Origin: Agromyces albus | GTDB lineage: Bacteria > Actinomycetota > Actinomycetes > Actinomycetales > Microbacteriaceae | NCBI RefSeq assembly: GCF_030815405.1 | Contig: NZ_JAUSWX010000001.1 | Span: 806,001 to 870,000, forward strand | Direction of reading: 5' to 3' | Length of the DNA: 64,000 bases | Shown here: piece after piece, positions 18,548-25,584 of the stretch | How the letters are laid out: every line of letters begins with the position of its first letter | Numbering within the stretch: the first letter of the stretch is position 1 | Translations under genes and position numbers: made by a program | The notes under the pieces: model-generated | Told to the model about the DNA's origin: nothing | What the model saw: the letters and a program-made list of their open reading frames with translations, nothing else | The model's database searches: none

Positions 18548-19714
18548 ATGGAAGAGATGAGCCAGATCGACCCCGGAACGCCCACGTGGCTCCGTGCGCA
18601 CAACGACCGCACGGCGTTCCGGCTGCTGCTCGAGCACGGCCCCCTGACCCGCTCGAAGCTCGGTGAGCTCTCGGGAATGTCCAAGCCCACCGCCACCCAG
18701 ATGATCACCCGACTCGAGCGAGTCGGGCTCATCAAACCCGTCGGCGAGGTGTCGGGCGGTCGAGGCCCCAACGCGGTGAGCTATGGCGTGCGAACCGACC
18801 GCATCACGGGAGTGGCGATCAGCATCCTCCATCGGGTCATCCAGGCTGTCGTCGTCGACGCCGTCGATCGCGATCATCCCGTCGTCGAGATCGCGACGGA
18901 TGCCCCCGCCGAGCGAACCCCCGAGGGCGACGTGCGCGCCGCGGTCCGTGCCGCATGCGCCGCCGCCGGACTCGACGAGGCGACCGTCAGCCGGGTCGTC
19001 GTGGGCGTGCAGGCCGCGTTCTTCGTGGAAGGCGACGAGCTCTCCTTCACGGACACCCTTCCCGGGTGGCCGGCCGTCGGCGCCCGCCGGCGCATCGAGG
19101 AGGCGCTCGGCCTCGCCGTGACGCTCGACAACGACGTGAACCTCGCCGCCATGGCCGAGCGATCGGCGGGCGCAGCACAGGATGTCGCGAGCTTCGCGCT
19201 CTTCTGGATCGGCGATGGCCTCGGTGTCGGCGTCGACATCGGGGGCACGCTGCACCGCGGCTCGTCGGGCGGAGCAGGCGAGATCGGGTACCTCGCGGTA
19301 CCCAGCGCCGCGGTTCGACTCGCGCCCGAGGCGAACGACTTCACCGATCTCCTCGGGGGTCCTGCGGTCGTGCGGATGCTCGGCGGCTCACGGGAGACGC
19401 TCGTCGAAGCCCTGCCCCGACTTGCCGGCGACGAAGCGGCGCTCGCCGCGCTCGCCGACCGCGTGACCCTCGCCGTCGCGCCGCTGCTTGCGATCCTCGA
19501 TCCGTCGATGGTCGTGCTCGGCGGACCGACGGGGACTGCGGGTGGAGCGCGCCTCGCTCAGCTCGTCGCCGATCGTGTCGATGAGGGCGCACACCCGAGG
19601 CTCGCCGTGCGAACGAGCGGCACGGGAGCGCAGCCCGTGCTCCTCGGCGCGCGCCAGCAGCTCGTCGAGCAGATCCGCGCGCAGCTCGAGGCCGATATCT
19701 CGCTCGCCCCCTGA
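18548..19714 (+). CDS. ROK-family transcriptional repressor
   Basis: This 388-residue protein has an N-terminal winged helix-turn-helix (GPLTRSKLGELSGMSKPTATQMITRLERVGLI) and a C-terminal ROK sugar-binding domain with LDNDVNLAAMAE, VDIGGTLHRGSSGGAGEIGYL and a late MVVLGGPTG. The cysteine-rich zinc motif of many ROK proteins is absent: after GEIGYL there is VPSAAVRL, so the metal site is probably lost. It lies between the importer and the hydrolase/kinase pair and probably senses the imported sugar. ATG 18548 is preferred; an in-frame ATG at 18557 is possible. Confidence 0.88.
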   Translation: MEEMSQIDPGTPTWLRAHNDRTAFRLLLEHGPLTRSKLGELSGMSKPTATQMITRLERVGLIKPVGEVSGGRGPNAVSYGVRTDRITGVAISILHRVIQAVVVDAVDRDHPVVEIATDAPAERTPEGDVRAAVRAACAAAGLDEATVSRVVVGVQAAFFVEGDELSFTDTLPGWPAVGARRRIEEALGLAVTLDNDVNLAAMAERSAGAAQDVASFALFWIGDGLGVGVDIGGTLHRGSSGGAGEIGYLAVPSAAVRLAPEANDFTDLLGGPAVVRMLGGSRETLVEALPRLAGDEAALAALADRVTLAVAPLLAILDPSMVVLGGPTGTAGGARLAQLVADRVDEGAHPRLAVRTSGTGAQPVLLGARQQLVEQIRAQLEADISLAP

Positions 19715-19731
19715 CCCACCCGGCCGATCGA

Positions 19732-19753
19732 CGGATGCCTGCAGAGGCATCCG
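19732..19753 (+). terminator. Hairpin between the ROK and GH4 genes
   Basis: CGGATGCCT at 19732-19740 and AGGCATCCG at 19745-19753 form a perfect nine-base stem with a GCAG loop. No T-run follows, so it may be a weak terminator or an mRNA-stabilising hairpin. It is built from two inverted copies of the genome-abundant GGATGCC word. Confidence 0.45.
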
Positions 19754-19814
19754 CTCGTCCCGCCTGCCATCGAACCGCCCAGCACCCACCGCCACGCACC
19801 TGAATCGAGGACCC

Positions 19815-21074
19815 ATGAAGCTCGCCATCGTCGGCGGAGGCTCCACCTACACGCCCGAACTCATCGACGGCTTCGCCCGACTCCGAGGAGTACTCCCGCT
19901 CGAGGAGATCCACCTCGTCGACCCCGACGAGCATCGACTCGGGCTCGTGGCCGGAATGTCGCAGCGGATGCTCGCCCACGCCGGTCACCCGGCCCGGGTC
20001 GTCGGCACGACCGACCTCGTCGCAGGCGTCGCGGATGCCGACGCGGTGCTCATCCAGCTGCGCGTCGGCGGGCAGGACGCGCGGCACGCCGACGAGACCT
20101 GGCCGCACGAGGCCGGATGCATCGGCCAGGAGACGACCGGGCCGGGGGGTCTCGCGAAGGCGCTCCGCACGGTGCCGGTCGTCCTGCGGATCGCCGAGGT
20201 CGTGCGCGCCCACGCGAAGCCCGACGCCTGGATCGTGGACTTCACGAACCCGGTCGGCATCGTCACGCGCGCCCTGCTCGAGGCCGGCCATCGCGCGGTC
20301 GGACTCTGCAACGTCGCGATCGGATTCCAGCGCCGATTCGCGTCGATCCTCGGTGTCGCACACGAGGAGGTCGAGCTCGGCCATGTCGGCCTGAATCACC
20401 TCACCTGGGAACGCAGCGTGCAGGTGGGCGGCCGTGACGAACTGCCCGGCCTCCTGCACGACCGGCTGGGCGACCTCGCCGCCGACGTGCACCTCGCGCC
20501 GGCGCTCATCGCGCAGCTCGGCGTCGTGCCGTCGTACTACCTCCGCTACTACTACGCGCACGATGAGGTGCTCCGTGAACAGCTCGCTGAGCCGACGCGG
20601 GCCGAATCCGTTCGGGCCATCGAGCACGAGCTCCTCGAGCTCTACGCCGACGAGGCGCAGCGTGAGAAGCCCGTTGCGCTCGAGCGTCGAGGCGGAGCGT
20701 TCTACTCGGAGGCGGCGATCGAGCTGCTCGCGGCGATGCGGACGCCCGGCGGGCGCTCGCGCGTCGTCAACCTGCGCAATGACGGCGTGCTGCCGTTCCT
20801 GCCCGACGACCATGTCATCGAGGTGCCGGCGGTGTTCCGCGACGGGGGATTCGTCGCGGAACCGGTCGCGCCGCTTCCCGACGATATCCGCGGACTCATC
20901 GCCGCCGTGGCGGGATACGAACGTCTCGCGCTGGATGCGGCGATCTCCGGCGGTCGCGATCGCGTGCTCCGCGCGCTCCGAGCGCATCCGCTCGTGCTGC
21001 AGCACGACCGCGCCGAACAGCTGACCGACCTGCTGCTCGCGCAGAACGCGCCGTTCCTGGAGTGGGCGCGATGA
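19815..21074 (+). CDS. Glycoside hydrolase family 4 (6-phospho-beta-glucosidase-like)
   Basis: GH4 enzymes use NAD and a divalent metal in an oxidation-elimination mechanism to split glycosides. This 419-residue protein has the N-terminal dinucleotide motif MKLAIVGGGSTYTPELIDG, VDPDEHRLGLV, IGQETTGPGG, the catalytic cysteine in VGLCNV and the metal-binding histidine in GLNHLTW. These motifs match the 6-phospho-beta-glucosidase branch. Since the importer is an ABC system rather than a phosphotransferase, phosphorylation would be needed first; the overlapping kinase-like gene may supply it, or this member acts on unphosphorylated sugars. Confidence 0.9.
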   Translation: MKLAIVGGGSTYTPELIDGFARLRGVLPLEEIHLVDPDEHRLGLVAGMSQRMLAHAGHPARVVGTTDLVAGVADADAVLIQLRVGGQDARHADETWPHEAGCIGQETTGPGGLAKALRTVPVVLRIAEVVRAHAKPDAWIVDFTNPVGIVTRALLEAGHRAVGLCNVAIGFQRRFASILGVAHEEVELGHVGLNHLTWERSVQVGGRDELPGLLHDRLGDLAADVHLAPALIAQLGVVPSYYLRYYYAHDEVLREQLAEPTRAESVRAIEHELLELYADEAQREKPVALERRGGAFYSEAAIELLAAMRTPGGRSRVVNLRNDGVLPFLPDDHVIEVPAVFRDGGFVAEPVAPLPDDIRGLIAAVAGYERLALDAAISGGRDRVLRALRAHPLVLQHDRAEQLTDLLLAQNAPFLEWAR

Positions 21075-22078
21075 GCGGCCTCGTCGTCGCGCTCGACGGC
21101 GGCGGCTCGAAGACCGACGCCGTCGCGCTGACCCTCGAGGGGGAGCTCGTGGCGCATCGCCGAGGGCAGGGCTCGAGTCCGCACTTCGAAGGACTCGCCA
21201 CGTCGGTCGAGGTCGTCGACGGCCTCGTTCGCGCAGTTGCGGGTGATGCGGCGATCATCCAGGTCGATCTCTATCTCTCGGCGCTGGACCTGCCGATCGA
21301 AGTCGAGCGCTACGTCGCGGCGATCGCCGGGCTCGACTGGGCCTCCGCCTCGCACTTCGTCGGCAACGACCTCTATGCGCTCCTCCGCGCCGGCACCGAT
21401 GAGCCCGACGCAGTCGCGGTCGTGTGCGGCACGGGCGTGAACGCGATCGGCGTGCGTGCCGACGGCGCCGACGCGCGGTTCCCCGCGCTCGGCCCGATCT
21501 CGGGGGACTGGGGCGGTGGCAGCGGACTCGGCGAACAGGCGCTCTGGCATGCAGCCCGGGATCTCGACGGCCGTGGGCCGCGTACCGCCCTGACCGCGGC
21601 GATCGCCGAACGGCTCGGCGTGCCCTCGGTGACCGCGCTCATCGAGGAACTCCATTTCGGCACGAGGAACGGCACCGAGCTCGCCGGGCTCGCACCCGTC
21701 GTCTTCGAGACGGCGCGCGCGGGCGATGTGGTCGCGGGGCAACTCGTCGACCGGCAGGCCGAGGAGATCGCCGCGTTCGCGAGGGCGTGCATCACGAGGC
21801 TCGGGCTGCACGGTCGTGCGATTCCGGTCGTGCTGGGTGGCGGCATCATCCGCTCAGGTGACGAACGACTGCTCGACGGCATCGCGGCGAGGCTCGCGGT
21901 GGCAGCACCAGCGGCGCGCATCGAGATCTTCGACGGCGCGCCGATCGTGGGAGCGGCCCTCCTCGCGCTCGGTCGTGCGGGCGCCACGGGGGATGCCCTC
22001 CTCAGGGCGCGCGAGGCGGTCACGGCCGCAATGCACGCCGACGCTCCGGTTCCGGTGGTCACTTCCGTTGCGGGTTGA
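21071..22078 (+). CDS. BadF/BadG/BcrA/BcrD-type ATPase family kinase (N-acetylglucosamine kinase-like)
   Basis: This 335-residue ASKHA-fold protein has phosphate-1 motif ALDGGGSKTDAVAL, NDLYALLRAGTDEPDAVAVVCGTG for phosphate-2, GGGSGLGEQAL, and a late adenosine motif VVLGGGIIRSG. Proteins of this layout include eukaryotic-type N-acetylglucosamine kinases. ATG 21071 overlaps the GH4 stop codon (ATGA), so the two are translated together. A sugar-phosphorylating role in the same catabolic pathway is likely; the substrate is open. Confidence 0.82.
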   Translation: MSGLVVALDGGGSKTDAVALTLEGELVAHRRGQGSSPHFEGLATSVEVVDGLVRAVAGDAAIIQVDLYLSALDLPIEVERYVAAIAGLDWASASHFVGNDLYALLRAGTDEPDAVAVVCGTGVNAIGVRADGADARFPALGPISGDWGGGSGLGEQALWHAARDLDGRGPRTALTAAIAERLGVPSVTALIEELHFGTRNGTELAGLAPVVFETARAGDVVAGQLVDRQAEEIAAFARACITRLGLHGRAIPVVLGGGIIRSGDERLLDGIAARLAVAAPAARIEIFDGAPIVGAALLALGRAGATGDALLRAREAVTAAMHADAPVPVVTSVAG

Positions 22079-22141
22079 ACGCCCTCGGCGGTGGCCAAAG
22101 CGCCAGGGCTGACGCGCCGTGGCCGACGCGGGTTCGGCGCC

Positions 22142-22759
22142 TCAGCGGGGGACGCCGCGACGCCGCGCAGCCTCGTCCTGGTGGGCGAGGCGGCGCAGCG
22201 CGACCACGACGGGCTCGTACAGCGCCGTGCCGAGCACCGTGTACTCGACCGCGGCATGCGGCTCATCGGGCATCCGCTCGAGGTCGAAGGCGGCGAGCTC
22301 GCGAAGCAGCTCGCCGTACCGCTGCAAGCGCTCGTCGCTGATCGGCATGCCGGCCGCCTCGGCGGCCGCGAGCGCCGACTCGAGCTGCGCCACCGCGGCG
22401 TACTCGGGGTCGAACACCTGGCCGAGCGCGGCGAGCGCTGCGCGGGCGCGAGGATACGGGTCGTCGCCCTCGCGCCGCTCCACGTCGGGCGGCAAGGCCC
22501 CCACAGCCCGGCCGAGCGTCGAGTAGAGGTCGTCGCCCGGGTCGTCGACGAGATCGAGGATGGTGCGGGCCTGCTGCACGCTGAGCCCGACGGAACCGAT
22601 GAGCGCGCGCACGAGCCGCAGCCGCCGCACGTGCGACTCGTCGTAGCTCGCTTGCGTGGCCGAGGTCGCGAGCCCGGGCTGGAGGAGTCCCTCGCGCAAA
22701 TAGAACTTGACGGTCGCGACGGGCAGGCCCACCGCTTCAGCGAGTGCCGAGATGCGCAT
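22142..22759 (-). CDS. MerR-family transcriptional regulator
   Basis: This 205-residue regulator starts MRISALAEAVGLPVATVKFYLREGLLQPG, the MerR winged helix. The second half of the DNA-binding domain is SHVRRLRLVRALI. The C-terminal half is alpha-helical and lacks clustered cysteines, so it is not a metal or SoxR-type sensor. It is divergent from a small membrane-protein gene and separated from it by an unusually symmetric spacer, so that gene is the probable target. Confidence 0.88.
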   Translation of the reverse strand: MRISALAEAVGLPVATVKFYLREGLLQPGLATSATQASYDESHVRRLRLVRALIGSVGLSVQQARTILDLVDDPGDDLYSTLGRAVGALPPDVERREGDDPYPRARAALAALGQVFDPEYAAVAQLESALAAAEAAGMPISDERLQRYGELLRELAAFDLERMPDEPHAAVEYTVLGTALYEPVVVALRRLAHQDEAARRRGVPR

Positions 22760-22773
22760 GCCGAACTCCTTGC

Positions 22774-22819
22774 ATTGGATAGTGCCGCTCTCTATTATTG
22801 GAGAGTAAAACTATCCAAT
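22774..22819. promoter_or_regulatory. Nested palindrome between the MerR gene and its divergent neighbour
   Basis: ATTGGATAGT at 22774-22783 and ACTATCCAAT at 22810-22819 are perfect ten-base inverted arms. Inside them CTCTC at 22788-22792 and GAGAG at 22801-22805 form a second pair. This AT-rich block is the whole divergent promoter region and is the obvious binding site for the MerR protein. Confidence 0.65.
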
Positions 22820-22844
22820 CACAATCCACCCGAAAGGACAGCTC

Positions 22845-23264
22845 ATGCCGTCCGCCCAAGACATCATCCTCATCGGCATCCTGTTGCTCGCGCTCGTCAC
22901 GGTCGAGAGCGGCGGGTACTTCCTCACTCGGGTCGTGCGCGGCCACGTGCCGGTGAACGGCCTGCAGCAGGGATTCTTCCGCGCCGGCCACGCCCATGCC
23001 GCGGTGCTCCTCGTGCTCTCGATCGCGATCCTCGCGGTCATCGGCCACGCGGCGCTCGACGGCTTCTGGCTGTGGCTCGCCCGCACCGGCGTGCCGATCG
23101 CGGCAATCCTCATGCCGGCCGGGTTCTTCCTCTCGGTCACGGGCCGCGACCCGCAGCGCCCGAACCGCCTCATCGTGCTCCTCTGGGTCGGGGTCGCCGT
23201 GCTCACGGCCGCGCTCATCACGGCAGGCATCGGGCTCATCGCCGGCGGTATCGCGGCGCTCTGA
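22845..23264 (+). CDS. Small four-helix membrane protein
   Basis: This 139-residue protein has four predicted membrane helices (near residues 6-27, 49-66, 75-97 and 110-137). AAAGGA precedes the ATG. No domain is recognised with confidence. Divergence from the MerR gene across a shared palindrome suggests regulated expression, possibly a stress or efflux-related role, but nothing in the sequence fixes the function. Confidence 0.75.
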   Translation: MPSAQDIILIGILLLALVTVESGGYFLTRVVRGHVPVNGLQQGFFRAGHAHAAVLLVLSIAILAVIGHAALDGFWLWLARTGVPIAAILMPAGFFLSVTGRDPQRPNRLIVLLWVGVAVLTAALITAGIGLIAGGIAAL

Positions 23265-23273
23265 GGTCAGCGG

Positions 23274-23279
23274 TACGCT
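23274..23279 (+). promoter_or_regulatory. Leaderless -10 element before the VOC gene
   Basis: TACGCT at 23274-23279 is followed by six bases and ATG 23286, with no ribosome-binding site between. It matches the pattern seen before 2838. Confidence 0.5.
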
Positions 23280-23285
23280 CGCCAC

Positions 23286-23732
23286 ATGGGCATTCCGCAG
23301 CGATTCTCCCTCGTCACCCTCGGGGTCGCCGACGTCGAAGCGGCGACGGCGTTCTACCACCGCATCGGCTGGCACGAGGCGCGGTCGTCGGTGCCGGGCG
23401 AGGTCTCGTTCTTCGCGACGCCGGGCGGTGTGCTCGCCCTGTGGGAGACGGCCGAGCTCGCGAAGGATGCCGCCCTCCCCACATTCCACGCGAACGCGCC
23501 GCATTTCCGAGCCGTCGCCATCGCCATCAACTTCGCCTCGCGCGAGGAGGTCGATGATGCCGTCGGCGACTGGGTCCTCGCCGGCGGGCAGATCTCCAAG
23601 CGTGCCGCGAACACGGCGTGGGGCGGCTACACCGCCTACGTCGCCGATCCCGACGGCAATCTCTGGGAGCTCGCGCACAACCCGGGCTGGCCGCTCGACG
23701 AGCGAGGACTGCCGCAGATCGGCGACGCCTGA
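23286..23732 (+). CDS. VOC-family (glyoxalase/bleomycin-resistance fold) protein
   Basis: This 148-residue single-module pair of beta-alpha-beta units begins FSLVTLGVADVEAATAFYHRIGW and ends YTAYVADPDGNLWELAHNPGW, the normal VOC signature with a C-terminal metal-side glutamate. Such proteins are metal-dependent lyases, dioxygenases or binding proteins; this one cannot be assigned further. It appears leaderless. Confidence 0.85.
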   Translation: MGIPQRFSLVTLGVADVEAATAFYHRIGWHEARSSVPGEVSFFATPGGVLALWETAELAKDAALPTFHANAPHFRAVAIAINFASREEVDDAVGDWVLAGGQISKRAANTAWGGYTAYVADPDGNLWELAHNPGWPLDERGLPQIGDA

Positions 23733-23753
23733 GGCGAGGCATCCGGTCGTGCA

Positions 23754-23773
23754 TCACCCCCGGTCAGGGGTGA
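23754..23773 (+). terminator. Hairpin between the VOC gene and mqo
   Basis: TCACCCC at 23754-23760 pairs with GGGGTGA at 23767-23773 around a six-base loop. It lies just after the VOC gene and before the mqo promoter. No T-run follows. Confidence 0.45.
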
Positions 23774-23800
23774 CCTCGCGGCGCATCTAGACTGGAATCC

Positions 23801-25279
23801 GTGACTTCAGAGGAATCCGTCGACGTCGTGCTCATCGGTGGTGGCATCATGAGTGCCACGCTCGGCTCCCTCATCTCGCAGCTGCAGCCCGACTGGAGCA
23901 TCCGCGTCTACGAGCGCCTGGGCGAGGTGGCCCAAGAGAGCTCGAACGCCTGGAACAACGCCGGCACGGGCCACGCCGCGCTCTGCGAGCTGAACTACAT
24001 GCCCGAGGCGCCCGATGGCACGGTGAGCGCGGCCAAGGCCGTCTCGATCAACGAGCAGTTCCAGATCAGCCGGCAGTACTGGGCGTACCTCGTCGCGACC
24101 GGGGCGCTGCCCGAGCCGCACAACTTCATCAACTCGACCCCGCACATGACGTTCGTCAAGGGCAAGGCGAACATCGAGTACCTGAAGAAGCGCGTCGAGG
24201 CGCTGCGGAACGAGCCGCTCTTCCCCGACCTGGAGTACACCGAAGACCTCGAGCGTATCGCCCAGTGGACCCCGCTCCTCGCGAAGAAGCGCAACCCCAA
24301 GCAGAAGGTCGCCGCCACCCGCGTGGCCTCGGGCACCGACGTCGACTTCGGTGCACTCACGAAATACCTCTTCGCCGACATGGAGCGTCGCGGCGCGACC
24401 GTGCAGACGAACCACCAGGTCACCTGGCTCAAGCGCCAGAAAGACGGCCGATGGAAGCTCCGCGTGCGGCACCTCGTGGGCCAGACGCCGAAGATCACCT
24501 ACGCCAGGTTCGTGTTCGTCGGCGCGGGCGGCGGCGCGCTCGCGTTGCTCCAGCACTCCGGCATCCCCGAGATCAGGGGCTTCGGCGGCTTCCCGATCTC
24601 AGGTCAGTTCCTCCGCACCACGAACCCGAAGGTCGTGGCGCAGCACCAGGCGAAGGTCTACGGCAAGGCCGCCGTCGGTGCGCCGCCGATGTCGGTGCCG
24701 CACCTCGACACCCGCGTCGTCGACGGCGAATCCGCACTGCTCTTCGGCCCCTACGCCGGGTTCACGCCGAAGTTCCTGAAATCGAGCACCTGGTTCGACC
24801 TGCCGTTCTCGATCCGGCTGCACAACCTCGGCCCGATGCTGCAGGTCGGGCTCAAGAACTTCGACCTTGTGAAGTACCTCGTCTCCGAGCTGCTCGCCTC
24901 GCGCCAGAAGAAGATGGCCGCCCTTCGCGAGTTCATGCCGACTGCGAAAGACCGCGACTGGGAGCTCATCACCGCCGGCCAGCGAGTGCAGGTCATGAAG
25001 AAAGATCCGGAGAAGGGCGGGGTGCTCCAGTTCGGCACCGAGCTCATCACCGGCGCCGACGGCACGATCGCGGGGCTCCTCGGCGCTTCGCCGGGGGCGT
25101 CGACGGCCGCGCCGATCATGCTCGATGTGCTCGCCCGCTGCTTCCCCGACCGCTTCCTCGGCTGGGAGCCGAAGCTCCGTCAGATGATCCCGAGCTTCGG
25201 CCGGCAGCTGTCGGCCGAGCCCGCCGTCGCCGAAGCATCCCTCACCGAGACCGCGAAGCTGCTCGAGCTCACCGCGTAG
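23801..25279 (+). CDS. mqo: Malate:quinone oxidoreductase
   Basis: This FAD-dependent membrane-associated enzyme oxidises malate to oxaloacetate and feeds electrons to the quinone pool. The 492-residue protein has an N-terminal FAD motif VVLIGGGIMSATLGSLI, followed by SSNAWNNAGTGHAALCELNYMP, GGFPISGQFL and a C-terminal GASPGASTAAPIMLDVL, all characteristic of Mqo. GTG 23801 lies seven bases after TAGACT (23788-23793) and has no ribosome-binding site, so it is probably translated from a leaderless mRNA. Confidence 0.95.
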   Translation: MTSEESVDVVLIGGGIMSATLGSLISQLQPDWSIRVYERLGEVAQESSNAWNNAGTGHAALCELNYMPEAPDGTVSAAKAVSINEQFQISRQYWAYLVATGALPEPHNFINSTPHMTFVKGKANIEYLKKRVEALRNEPLFPDLEYTEDLERIAQWTPLLAKKRNPKQKVAATRVASGTDVDFGALTKYLFADMERRGATVQTNHQVTWLKRQKDGRWKLRVRHLVGQTPKITYARFVFVGAGGGALALLQHSGIPEIRGFGGFPISGQFLRTTNPKVVAQHQAKVYGKAAVGAPPMSVPHLDTRVVDGESALLFGPYAGFTPKFLKSSTWFDLPFSIRLHNLGPMLQVGLKNFDLVKYLVSELLASRQKKMAALREFMPTAKDRDWELITAGQRVQVMKKDPEKGGVLQFGTELITGADGTIAGLLGASPGASTAAPIMLDVLARCFPDRFLGWEPKLRQMIPSFGRQLSAEPAVAEASLTETAKLLELTA

Positions 25280-25293
25280 AACCCGCAGGGTGC

Positions 25294-25323
25294 TTGTCTT
25301 CGGGGCGCGACCTCTGCTAACGT
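25294..25323 (+). promoter_or_regulatory. Promoter of the ABC-F leader
   Basis: TTGTCT at 25294-25299 and TAACGT at 25318-25323 are 18 bases apart and fit a housekeeping promoter. Transcription would start about 25330, placing ATG 25334 and GTG 25339 at the very 5' end of the mRNA, some 250 bases before the ABC-F gene. Confidence 0.6.
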
Positions 25324-25338
25324 CGACTCCGCTATGAA

Positions 25339-25545
25339 GTGAGCACATCCCATCGTCCCGCGCCTGAGGCGCCGTTGACTGCAGGGTGTGCTCTTTTCAC
25401 TGATCGCGACAGTGTCGATCGCACCCTTTCACGACGGCGAATGCCCGGCGGGATCAACCCTTCGCTCCCGGGTCGCCGCCCGCACCTTCGTGCCGCCGGC
25501 GTGCCGTTCGGTGCATCGTTCGTGCCCGCCCGCCCTCGGCGGTGA
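25339..25545 (+). CDS. Possible upstream leader ORF(s) for the ABC-F gene
   Basis: Two tiny frames begin at the probable 5' end of the mRNA. ATG 25334 gives only Met-Lys-stop (TGA 25340-25342). GTG 25339, overlapping it, could give a 68-residue product starting MSTSHRPAPEAPLTAG, whose first 18 codons run through the stem-loop described next. Neither has a ribosome-binding site, as expected for leaderless starts. Regulatory rather than functional peptides are more likely. Confidence 0.35.
   Translation: MSTSHRPAPEAPLTAGCALFTDRDSVDRTLSRRRMPGGINPSLPGRRPHLRAAGVPFGASFVPARPRR
25341..25397 (+). terminator. Attenuator-like terminator in the ABC-F leader
   Basis: GAGCACATCCC at 25341-25351 can pair with GGGTGTGCTC at 25384-25393 (one bulged T), and TTTT follows at 25394-25397. 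A second hairpin, GCGCC-TGA-GGCGC at 25360-25372, sits inside the loop. The terminator stands between the promoter and the ABC-F gene, so it would stop most transcripts unless ribosomes on the leader frames alter folding. The remaining leader (25398-25584) shows no other gene. Confidence 0.65.
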
Positions 25546-25584
25546 CGGCCGGCGACCCGGGAGCACTCGTGAAAGGGCGTCCCC

